Below, piece by piece: positions 5,556-13,409 of a stretch of 19,458 bases of DNA; the stretch's first letter is position 1, and each line of letters begins with the position of its first letter. This stretch comes from Candidatus Opitulatrix cubana (GTDB lineage: Bacteria > Actinomycetota > Actinomycetes > Actinomycetales > Bifidobacteriaceae), in the NCBI GenBank assembly GCA_031283665.1, contig JAITBJ010000014.1:1-19458 (forward strand). The letters run 5' to 3'. The notes under the pieces were generated by a model, which saw only the letters and a list, made by a program, of their open reading frames with translations, ran no database searches and was not told the DNA's origin. The translations under genes and the position numbers were made by a program.

Positions 5556-8500
5556 ATGAAAAAGGTATACTTTATTCCATCGCCTCACTCATTTGAGCGG
5601 TTTGATGGAGCAAAAATAAAAATGCCAAAACTCTTTTTGCAAAATAGCGTTTCCCGCTTTCCGCTTGTGGCTTCAGCGGCTCCCCTTGCATTAGGTGCAG
5701 CAATGTTTATTATAAACCCTAATCCAATGTCTATTGCATTTATGGCCGTGTCGCCGCTGATTGTTATTGCTAATTTTTTTGATACACGCTGGACAAACAG
5801 GAAAACTAAAAAGAAAGTAAAGCAGCAGTGGTATCAAAAGCTAGACGTTATTAAGCAGCAAATAGTTGATTTGAAAACAAAGGAGCTAAATAGCGTTTCT
5901 GCACTTTATCCGCAAATTAGCACAATTTTGGATTCTGTGATTTCGAAATCATCACTTCTTTGGTGCAGAAACGCCAAAGATAAAGAGTTTCTATCTTTGA
6001 GAATAGGAGCTGGCAATATAAAAAGCGCAATTGAAATTGAAGACACTAATGAAGATTTAGAAAATGAAGATATTGAAAAAATAAACTCTTTGAAAAATCA
6101 GGCAAACACATTATCATTTGCGCCAGTAGTTGAAAATCTTCAAAATTGCGGCTCTGTGGGAATAGTTGGCAAAAACTCTTATAGCCTTATGCTCGCTTTT
6201 ATTATGCAAATAGTAACGCTTCATCGCCCAAAAGATTTAAAAATCTCTTATGTTTATAATCAAAACGAAAACAGTAATAGCGAAAATGACAAAAACACCG
6301 ATAATGATAAAAGCAGTAGCAACAATAAAAAGAATCTGGTGTTTTTGGAAAACCTGCCACATTTTATTCCTTTTGAGAGTTTGAGGACTTTTGATTTATC
6401 AAACACACACTGTGTGATTTTTTGTATTTCAGAATCAAACAACGCCGTTAAAGGACCAGTTGAGTTTATTGAGCAAAATAAAAATGCCCATTTGATTTGC
6501 TTAACAGATGAGAAAACTAATTTACCGGCAATTTGTTCTACATATATAGATTACGATCAGTCAACAGTGTTTTATATGCAGGAAAATCGCACATCGCAAA
6601 TTGTGACTTTTGATTATTTTGATTTTGAAAAATATAAGCAATCTATTTACTTTTTGTCTATGCTTTTAGATCCAACTTCTAAAAATGCGTCTGCTGCACT
6701 ACCTAAAAGCATTCTGTTTTCACAATTGAGAAATCGCATTAAAGGCAGCCCTTATGATAGTGAGTATAATAATAAAAAATTAGAAGCTGTAGTTGGGATA
6801 GGGGGTGCTGGAGAGAAAACTATTTCATTAGTTGATGATGGTCCGCATGTTTTTATTGGCGGGACTACAGGCTGTGGGAAAAGCGAGTTTATAAAATCGT
6901 GGATTTTGTCGTTAGCAGTCTCCTCGTCAGTAAAAGATGTAAACTTTTTGCTAATAGACTATAAAGGCGGTTCGGCGTTTTCTTCAATTAGCTATTTACC
7001 GCACTGCGTAGGTTTAGTGACCGATTTGTCAGAAAAGCTTTTTTCAAGAACGCAGATTTCTTTGAAAGCAGAGCTAAAGCGCCGAGAAACTATTTTTAAT
7101 AGCGCTGGCGTGAAAGATTTAAAATCTATGCAAGAAAAATGCCCTGATTTAGCGCCACCTGCTTTAGTAATAGTGGTTGATGAACTAGCTGCTCTTGTTG
7201 CAGATATTCCAGAGTTTTTGGACGGTCTGATAGATATCGCTGCTCGCGGGAGATCCCTAGGTCTTCATTTGATACTAGCCACTCAGCGCCCTGCTGGTGT
7301 GATAAAGGACAATTTGAGAGCTAATGCTAATTTGAGAATAGCCTTGCGAGTGGCTGACGAGAATGATTCTAAAGACATTATAGGAAGCCCGCGAGCAGCT
7401 CATTTTGATGTGTCCACACCAGGAAGAGTAGCTATTAAATGTGGTTCAGGAGAAATTGAAGAGTTTCAAAGCGCTTATATAGATAATGAATCTTATTTAG
7501 AAAGCACTGTGGAAAGCTTACAAAAATTATATTTAGAATCTGGTTTCGATTTGCCCTATAAACCTTGGAGAGACCAATTAGCTGAAAACATTACTTTTGA
7601 AGACTGCGATTTTGCGGATTGTGATTTTCCAGACGCTTTAGGATTAGTAGATATTCCTGAGAGGCAAACCCAAGAGATTTTTTCTTATGACCCAAAGACT
7701 GATGGCAATTTAGTGATTTATGGAAGTTTTGGTGCTGGCAAAACCACATTTGTTGAATCTTTGGTTTATTCAAAATCGCAGCAATCAGATATGAGAGGCA
7801 GTCTTGATAGCGGTAGTGCTTTTTATATAATTTCTAGTCAAACAGTTTTTTCTAATATATCAAAACTCAAAACAGTAGGCGCTGTGGTAGATATAAACGA
7901 TGAAGAATTAGTTGATAGAATTATGGATAAGATAATTTTGGAAATAAAGCTCAGGCAGAAAAACCTTGCAAAAGAGAGCACAATTTATGAAACAACGAAA
8001 AACGGCAAACAGTTTCAAACTATTTATTTAGTAATTGACGATTTTCAGCTTTTCCGTGAAATATATGATTCACAGCTTGATAATCAACTTATGCAAAAGT
8101 TTAATTTTGTCACATCTGCTGCACAAAGCGCAGGCATAGCTGTGGTTTTAACTATGGATAGAGCAAATGCTGTGCCTAATAAAATAATTAGCTGCTTTGC
8201 TACGCGTTTTATTATGAAGCTAGTTTCCGAGCAGGATTATTTATTATTAGGTGTTGACAAAAAGCAATTTAGCGATAGTTTGCCGCCTGGAAGAGGGTTT
8301 TATAATGGTTTAGAGATGCAAACAATTATAATAGACCCTGATCCATTAGTTAGACTTAAAAAGATAGATGATTTAGTGCAGGCGCAAACCCAAGCAAACA
8401 TTTCACAGGCGCAAACCGTTTCCAAATTGCCTGAAATTGTAGAGGCTAATACTCTTTTAGATGGTTTGAAAGATGCTCGTTTTTCTCAAAAGGGTGAATT

Positions 8501-9083
8501 ATTAGAAAGGTCTTTAGTTTTAGGTTTAGAGTATTTTGCGATTCAACCGTTTTTAGTTGACGCAAAAGGTTTAATAGTTATAACAGGACCGCCAAAAAGT
8601 GGCAAATCCAATTTAGTTGATTTTCTCGCCAGGCAAATCTCAAATCAAATCTCAAATCAAATTACTTCTCAAGCAGATGTGGAAATTATAAGAGATATTC
8701 ACACATTTACTGATAAAGAGCAAGATAAAGCGCTTTTAGCAATTGCTAATGCAAGGCAAATGAATAAAATTGCTATTGTTGAGATTTTGGAGTGTAATAA
8801 CCCTGACCTTTGGAAAATCACTAGTCAGCTAAAAAACGCTAACATTTCTATATGTTTACAGCCTGATGATAGATTTTCGCAAAGTTTTTCATATATACCG
8901 ATTCCAAAATGCAAGCGTGATGATTTTTGCGTTGGGAAAGGTTTAGTGTTTTATAATGGAAAGTCTCAAATTGTGCAAACCCCTCTTTACAGTAGCACTG
9001 AAGACGCTAGAGAATGTTTTCTACCATCTGACGAAGTTTATAGCCATCATCAGCAGCCATTACAGGAATACTCTTATAAGTAG
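5556..9083 (+). CDS. Type VII secretion FtsK/SpoIIIE-type ATPase (EccC/EssC-like)
   Basis: This encodes 1175 residues and is the motor of the system. Two hydrophobic segments near residues 34-75 anchor it in the membrane. An approximately 300-residue cytosolic region follows, with LPHFIPF recalling the LPH motif of the family. Three P-loop modules are then visible: GGTTGCGKS (435-443) with Walker B around VIVVDELAAL (about 538), GSFGAGKTT (about 723-731) with LVIDDF, and GPPKSGKSN (about 1011-1019). The first module is the most complete, with FtsK-like LATQRP and RVADENDSKDIIG. The third lacks a convincing Walker B. There is no FHA domain, unlike firmicute EssC. An Asn/Ser/Asp-rich insert lies at about residues 237-260. 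The last 77 bases overlap the convergent DHFR-App1 gene. No eccB, eccD, eccE or mycosin gene is in the window. Confidence 0.9.
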   Translation: MKKVYFIPSPHSFERFDGAKIKMPKLFLQNSVSRFPLVASAAPLALGAAMFIINPNPMSIAFMAVSPLIVIANFFDTRWTNRKTKKKVKQQWYQKLDVIKQQIVDLKTKELNSVSALYPQISTILDSVISKSSLLWCRNAKDKEFLSLRIGAGNIKSAIEIEDTNEDLENEDIEKINSLKNQANTLSFAPVVENLQNCGSVGIVGKNSYSLMLAFIMQIVTLHRPKDLKISYVYNQNENSNSENDKNTDNDKSSSNNKKNLVFLENLPHFIPFESLRTFDLSNTHCVIFCISESNNAVKGPVEFIEQNKNAHLICLTDEKTNLPAICSTYIDYDQSTVFYMQENRTSQIVTFDYFDFEKYKQSIYFLSMLLDPTSKNASAALPKSILFSQLRNRIKGSPYDSEYNNKKLEAVVGIGGAGEKTISLVDDGPHVFIGGTTGCGKSEFIKSWILSLAVSSSVKDVNFLLIDYKGGSAFSSISYLPHCVGLVTDLSEKLFSRTQISLKAELKRRETIFNSAGVKDLKSMQEKCPDLAPPALVIVVDELAALVADIPEFLDGLIDIAARGRSLGLHLILATQRPAGVIKDNLRANANLRIALRVADENDSKDIIGSPRAAHFDVSTPGRVAIKCGSGEIEEFQSAYIDNESYLESTVESLQKLYLESGFDLPYKPWRDQLAENITFEDCDFADCDFPDALGLVDIPERQTQEIFSYDPKTDGNLVIYGSFGAGKTTFVESLVYSKSQQSDMRGSLDSGSAFYIISSQTVFSNISKLKTVGAVVDINDEELVDRIMDKIILEIKLRQKNLAKESTIYETTKNGKQFQTIYLVIDDFQLFREIYDSQLDNQLMQKFNFVTSAAQSAGIAVVLTMDRANAVPNKIISCFATRFIMKLVSEQDYLLLGVDKKQFSDSLPPGRGFYNGLEMQTIIIDPDPLVRLKKIDDLVQAQTQANISQAQTVSKLPEIVEANTLLDGLKDARFSQKGELLERSLVLGLEYFAIQPFLVDAKGLIVITGPPKSGKSNLVDFLARQISNQISNQITSQADVEIIRDIHTFTDKEQDKALLAIANARQMNKIAIVEILECNNPDLWKITSQLKNANISICLQPDDRFSQSFSYIPIPKCKRDDFCVGKGLVFYNGKSQIVQTPLYSSTEDARECFLPSDEVYSHHQQPLQEYSYK

Positions 9084-10554
9084 TTTTTTCTGTAAACGGA
9101 GTTTCAAAGGAAATAGGAATTATATGATTTAGAAAAAGCTCAGCGCCTGATAAACGCCTAATAATTATTGCTTTAATCTTTTCAGGATAAAGGTCTGCGA
9201 TATCACGATAAATTGAGGGATCTATTTGTCCATCATCACCAATTAGCACCCACTGCATATTTGGAAAATCCTCAAAAATCTGTTGGATTTCTTCCATTTT
9301 GTGCTCGCGACCTGTTTTATATACCTTATCGCCAGTAGGCCCGAAATCACGCAAAATAAACGGTGACTCAGGCAGTTTATTTGCTTTTAGAAAGTTTCTA
9401 ACAGTTTTAGCCACATTCCATGGGGATGTAGAAACATAAAAATATGCTACATCTTTATATTTTTTATCTAGGCTTTCAAAAAGTCTGTTTATTCCATAAA
9501 CTGCTTTTCTGTTATTAGGGCTTCTAAATAGTGAATTATAGGCTGCAAGAAATATAGATGGTATTTTTGTGATAATCACAGTGTCGTCAATATCGCTTAT
9601 CACGCCATATTTAGTGTTATCGCTTATCACTTTCAAAATGCCGGTAGATTTATTATTTTCTGTGTCTTTAGTCCAAAACTCTAATTTATGATCTCCTGGT
9701 GCGAGTTTAATGTCTATATATTCGTCAATATAGCCCCCTCTGTCCGTTTTTAGGGTGTGGGGTAGGGTTTTACCGTCAACGGACGCAAAAACGTCTATAT
9801 GGGGCACCTGAGCGGCTGCTAGGGTTCTAAATCCCCGTCTCAATTCATTAGGATTCTTTTTTGAAGAGGCTAAAATTGCTCGTGCAAGGAGTCTGACCTT
9901 GTTTTGGCTGCCATAACTTATATAAGTATCAAATGTAGTTTTGCGTTTGCGTGATAAAAATGCTATATTATGTTTTACATAAGCATCTTCAATGCGTGAA
10001 GCAATTTTTCCAAAATGCACAGCAGGTGCTTTTTTCACATATTTTGTAAAGCAGTATTGCTCGCCGCTTTCTGACATCATCCATTCTGATTTCTCTTTTA
10101 GAACCCATTTTTCGTTGAATAGCCACTGTTTACTTAGCTCCGGTGCAAAAGTGTCAGCGTCTATTTTTTTTCTGACTTTTGTAATATAGGCAGTGTTAGC
10201 GTACTTCAATCCCGCTTTATAAATTGAAGCGCCGCCAATAATCCATATATTCTCTGTATTAGCTCTTGCAATTGCTTCTTTTAAAGAGTTTAGCGCTAAA
10301 ACACCTGACACTTTGATGCTGTCGGGATTAGAGGTTATCACTATATTTTTTCTATCTGGAAGCGGTCTAAACTTTTCTGGCAGTGATTCAAAAGTGCGTC
10401 TTCCCATAATCACAGCGCCGCCTTTTGTAAGAGATGAGAAGTGCTTCAGGTCTTCAGGTATATGCCATGGTATTTTTCCCCGATACCCAATGGCGCCACT
10501 TTCACCTGTTTTTGATTGAGCTTGCGCCCATATAAGGGATATTTTTTTATTCAC
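9007..10554 (-). CDS. Dihydrofolate reductase fused to App1-type (DUF2183) phosphatase
   Basis: This encodes 515 residues in one frame from a GTG that shares one base with the thyA stop. Residues 1-175 are a complete DHFR: PWHIPEDLKHF with the active-site acid Asp35, MGRRTFESLP, RPLPDRKNIV and IIGGASIY. It regenerates tetrahydrofolate for the thyA product encoded just upstream. Residues about 178-515 are a complete App1-like protein, a HAD-superfamily family known from yeast phosphatidate phosphatase App1. They carry SRIEDAY, TDRGGYIDEYI, the catalytic DIDDT (321-325), YVSTSPWN and LIGDDGQID. No start codon or ribosome site is evident at the junction, so a fused product is expected. The C-terminus (IPVMAADDGYKL) fits the family, so the overlap with the secretion ATPase gene seems real on this strand. 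Confidence 0.88.
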   Translation of the reverse strand: MNKKISLIWAQAQSKTGESGAIGYRGKIPWHIPEDLKHFSSLTKGGAVIMGRRTFESLPEKFRPLPDRKNIVITSNPDSIKVSGVLALNSLKEAIARANTENIWIIGGASIYKAGLKYANTAYITKVRKKIDADTFAPELSKQWLFNEKWVLKEKSEWMMSESGEQYCFTKYVKKAPAVHFGKIASRIEDAYVKHNIAFLSRKRKTTFDTYISYGSQNKVRLLARAILASSKKNPNELRRGFRTLAAAQVPHIDVFASVDGKTLPHTLKTDRGGYIDEYIDIKLAPGDHKLEFWTKDTENNKSTGILKVISDNTKYGVISDIDDTVIITKIPSIFLAAYNSLFRSPNNRKAVYGINRLFESLDKKYKDVAYFYVSTSPWNVAKTVRNFLKANKLPESPFILRDFGPTGDKVYKTGREHKMEEIQQIFEDFPNMQWVLIGDDGQIDPSIYRDIADLYPEKIKAIIIRRLSGAELFLNHIIPISFETPFTEKTTYKSIPVMAADDGYKLRQMVENIL

Positions 10555-11435
10555 TAAACTGCTACAACGCCTTTAATAGCTTCATGAGATTGGTAATTTA
10601 CGAGTTCAAAATCTTCATATTTGAAATCAAAAATGCTTTTTCTTTTTTTGATTTTGATTTCTGGATATGGGTACGGTTTGCGTGAAAGCTGCAATTGGGT
10701 CTGCTCCATAAGATTATCATAAATATGACAATCGCCGCCTGTCCATATAAAATCGCCTACTTCAAGACCTGTCACGCTTGCAATCATATGCGTTAGTAGG
10801 GAATAAGATGCTATATTGAAAGGCACTCCTAAAAATAAATCAGCGCTTCGTTGATAAAGTTGGCACGAAAGCTTTCCATCATTCACATAAAACTGAAAAA
10901 GTAAATGACACGGAGGTAGTGCCATTTTGTCCACTAATGCCACATTCCAAGCTGACACTAGCAATCTGCGAGAGTTTGGATTGTTTTGAATTTGCTCTAC
11001 CACATTTGATATTTGGTCAATTGAGCCGCCATCATAAGTGGGCCAGCTTCGCCATTGAACGCCGTATACAGGCCCCAATTCACCATTTTCGTCAGCCCAT
11101 TCATTCCAAATTCTCACATTATTTTCTTGCAAATACTTTATATTTGATGAACCTTGCAAAAACCATAGCAACTCATGGACTATAGCCTTGAAATGGACTT
11201 TTTTAGTGGTTATAAGCGGAAAGCCCTTTGATAAATCATATCTTATTTGAGCGCCGAAATAGCTTGTGGTCCCTACACCTGTGCGGTCGTCTTTGTGTGA
11301 ACCGTTTTCAAGCACAAACTGTAATAAATCCTCGTAAGGTGTGGGAATTGTATTAGTTGACTTATTTAAATTAGTGGATGAATGCGAATTAGTGGATAAA
11401 TGTGTGTTGGTCTGCATTGAATATCCATCGTTCAT
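10554..11435 (-). CDS. thyA: Thymidylate synthase
   Basis: This encodes up to 293 residues. It methylates dUMP to dTMP using methylenetetrahydrofolate. The catalytic Cys176 lies in ALPPCHLLFQF. Other family blocks are DDRTGVGT, GPVYGVQWR, RRLLVSAWN, FNIASYSLLTHM and WTGGDCHIYDN. The start is uncertain: ATG at 11435 or at 11417 (GATGGA lies before the latter). Both give an N-terminal extension of about 25-31 residues before the usual TPYEDLL, with imperfect Ser/Thr/Asn repeats (THLSTNSHSSTN), and overlap the 3' end of the CHAP gene. The downstream DHFR gene overlaps its stop by one base, the classical thyA-folA pairing. Confidence 0.95.
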   Translation of the reverse strand: MNDGYSMQTNTHLSTNSHSSTNLNKSTNTIPTPYEDLLQFVLENGSHKDDRTGVGTTSYFGAQIRYDLSKGFPLITTKKVHFKAIVHELLWFLQGSSNIKYLQENNVRIWNEWADENGELGPVYGVQWRSWPTYDGGSIDQISNVVEQIQNNPNSRRLLVSAWNVALVDKMALPPCHLLFQFYVNDGKLSCQLYQRSADLFLGVPFNIASYSLLTHMIASVTGLEVGDFIWTGGDCHIYDNLMEQTQLQLSRKPYPYPEIKIKKRKSIFDFKYEDFELVNYQSHEAIKGVVAV

Positions 11436-12033
11436 TATAGTTGAAAGGTGCTAAATAGTTCATTTCTGATACTCTAACAGAGTTATTAGCTCCTATTTCT
11501 TCTACAACTGCAACGTGACCGTATCCACCAGCACCATCTTGTCCAGGTTGGAAAACTAATATATCGCCAACTCTTGGGCTGTTATCTACTGAATAGCCAT
11601 CAGCTTTAGCTGCCGATATCCAATCTATAGCGTTGCCCCAAAAAGCACCAACTTTTAGACCTAATTGAACTCTTCTATTATACGCATACCATGTGCATTG
11701 ACCTGGTACATAAGTGTTTCCGCTTGCTACGGGTGTGTTATTTTTTGCACCACTTATTTCAGAAAAGCCAGAGCCGTTATCACCAGGTCCGTTTTTGCCA
11801 TCTGATCCAACAGGTGAAAATGGCACTCTTAGAGTTGTTAGCGTCCATTTTACTAAATTAGATGTAGTAACATTTGATGTTTCTTGACCTGAAGTCGCTA
11901 TTTGCGGCTGCACTGTGAAAGTGCTTGACACGCTTGTGCCGTTATCTGTTTGATTATCAGCGTATGCACCGTTTATGCTGCTTGTTAGCATTATACAAAG
12001 TGCTGCACTAAATATGCTTAGTTTTTTTACCAT
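11389..12033 (-). CDS. Secreted CHAP-domain peptidoglycan hydrolase
   Basis: This encodes 214 residues from the ATG at 12033, chosen over an in-frame ATG at 12090 because AAGGAG lies seven bases before it and a clean signal peptide follows (KK then a hydrophobic core ending near NGAYA-D). A Ser/Thr/Asn-rich linker leads to a C-terminal CHAP domain. That domain has the catalytic Cys in PGQCTWYAYNRR and His in YGHVAVVEEIG, the usual amidase/endopeptidase arrangement. It probably cuts wall peptides during growth or division. It heads the minus-strand group CHAP-thyA-DHFR/App1, overlapping thyA by up to 47 bases. No wall-binding domain is seen. Confidence 0.88.
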   Translation of the reverse strand: MVKKLSIFSAALCIMLTSSINGAYADNQTDNGTSVSSTFTVQPQIATSGQETSNVTTSNLVKWTLTTLRVPFSPVGSDGKNGPGDNGSGFSEISGAKNNTPVASGNTYVPGQCTWYAYNRRVQLGLKVGAFWGNAIDWISAAKADGYSVDNSPRVGDILVFQPGQDGAGGYGHVAVVEEIGANNSVRVSEMNYLAPFNYNERWIFNADQHTFIH

Positions 12034-12099
12034 TGTTTTCTCCTTATCATAACTCTCTTTTTGCCGAGCGTTATTACTTCTCGAAAGCATAATAATACT

Positions 12100-12129
12100 A
12101 GTCTATCACAAAATCTCCACATTTTTAAA
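12100..12129 (-). promoter_or_regulatory. Promoter of the CHAP gene
   Basis: On the minus strand an extended -10 (TGA-TAGACT, hexamer at 12100-12105) lies about 18 bases from a weak TTTAAA (12124-12129). It is within the 97-base gap after tsaC and leaves a leader of about 60 bases that ends in the AAGGAG site. Contrast this with the leaderless genes in the window. Confidence 0.4.
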
Positions 12130-12130
12130 T

Positions 12131-12661
12131 CTATTTTATAATTATATCTCCATCACGTAAAACGCGTATTTTTTCATTCACCACTTCAATTATGGTAGAG
12201 CCTTTAGAGTTCTCATTTTTTGGTTTCTCTCCGCTTTTATTAGCGCTTGTGCACGCTACAGGGCCAAACCGCTCTAACACATTTAATAAAATTGGATCAT
12301 TTGGGCATCTAATTGCTATAGTATCTGAATAATCGCCCAAATATAAATGGTTTATTGAAGTATATCTTTTTACAATTGTTAGCGCTCCAGGCCAGTATTT
12401 TTCAATTAGAGCTTTTTCTAATGGACTCCATTTTTTCACAAGAGTTTCTTCATTCCAGTCTTCGGGTATTAGAATTGGCAATCTTTTATCGTAAGATCGG
12501 TTTTTTTTAGTAAAAATCTTATCTATTGCATTTTTGTTATGTGGGTCACAAATTAAACCCGGAAGAGTGTCGGTAGGCAATTGCAAAACATAGCCCTCTC
12601 TCAAAATCCTTATAATATCATCATTGTCTATAATGCTATTATTTTCGATTACATCATTCAT
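12131..12661 (-). CDS. L-threonylcarbamoyladenylate synthase (TsaC/Sua5/YciO family)
   Basis: This encodes 176 residues, the length of a single YrdC domain without the Sua5 C-terminal part. The GYVLQLPTDTLPGL block, IFTKKNRSYDKRLPILI (the K-x-R substrate-binding segment), WPGALTIV, IAIRCPNDP and ACTSANKSGEKP are all family hallmarks. The enzyme makes threonylcarbamoyl-AMP for t6A in ANN-decoding tRNAs. The family also contains YciO-type proteins of less certain role, so no symbol is given. It starts four bases after the gatD stop with no visible Shine-Dalgarno site and is the last gene of the murT-gatD-tsaC operon. Confidence 0.85.
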   Translation of the reverse strand: MNDVIENNSIIDNDDIIRILREGYVLQLPTDTLPGLICDPHNKNAIDKIFTKKNRSYDKRLPILIPEDWNEETLVKKWSPLEKALIEKYWPGALTIVKRYTSINHLYLGDYSDTIAIRCPNDPILLNVLERFGPVACTSANKSGEKPKNENSKGSTIIEVVNEKIRVLRDGDIIIK

Positions 12662-12665
12662 CGTT

Positions 12666-13406
12666 TTATCGTTTTAGGTTTTTAGCCACTTTTCTGGCGT
12701 TTTCAATAAATATATCAGTTTTATACGGGTCAGGTCCTATTTCAGGCAGCTGCATACTTTTGTTTTCAAGCGCAGTTTTTATTAAAAAGTCGGTGATTGC
12801 GGGGTTTTTCGGTAAAACAGAGCCATGCAAATATGTGCCGATGCATGATTTGTAAACACATCCTTCGTTTAGATTTTTCCCGTTATTACCACTGTTATTA
12901 CCAATGCCAAGTATCACAGTTTCTGCTAGTGGTTTCGCACTATTTTTCAAAAAAGTTTGTCCGCTATGATTTTCATATCCTACAAGAGTGCCAAATTGCG
13001 AAGACTGCGAAACCACATTACCTATTAAGCGCTTTTCGCGTCCATTAGTTTCTATATCAAAAATGCCAAGCCCTTTCAAAATCTCACCATTATGAGTTTT
13101 GAAAAAGTTTCCAAAAAGCTGATATAGTCCGCAAACCATAAGCATAGGTGTATTTTTTTCTGCAAGAGCTTTCAATTTTGGAGATATTTTATGTAAATCA
13201 TCTATCACTTTGCTTTGACCAGAATCTTGACCGCCGCCGCCGATGATGATGTCGGGGTCTTCAGGAAAAGCATCTCCTTGATTATAGACTTTTATTTCCG
13301 TATCTAAACCGTAGCGTTCAGCTCTGCGCTGAACTGCAAGCACATTTCCGCAGTCGCCGTATATATTCATATCGTGGGAGTAAAGTTGCAAAATTGAAAG
13401 TTTCAT
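12666..13406 (-). CDS. gatD: Lipid II isoglutaminyl synthase, glutaminase subunit
   Basis: This encodes 246 residues. It is a CobB/CobQ-type glutamine amidotransferase that supplies ammonia to MurT for converting D-Glu to D-isoglutamine in lipid II. The nucleophile Cys92 sits in MLMVCGLYQLFG and the partner His194 in GTYLHGSVLPKNP. The N-terminal LYSHDMNIYGDCGNV and GGGGQDSGQ are also typical. A short Asn/Gly-rich insert (NNSGNNGKN, about 170-178) precedes the His block. It begins three bases after the murT stop, consistent with a stoichiometric complex. Confidence 0.93.
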   Translation of the reverse strand: MKLSILQLYSHDMNIYGDCGNVLAVQRRAERYGLDTEIKVYNQGDAFPEDPDIIIGGGGQDSGQSKVIDDLHKISPKLKALAEKNTPMLMVCGLYQLFGNFFKTHNGEILKGLGIFDIETNGREKRLIGNVVSQSSQFGTLVGYENHSGQTFLKNSAKPLAETVILGIGNNSGNNGKNLNEGCVYKSCIGTYLHGSVLPKNPAITDFLIKTALENKSMQLPEIGPDPYKTDIFIENARKVAKNLKR

Positions 13407-13409
13407 AAT

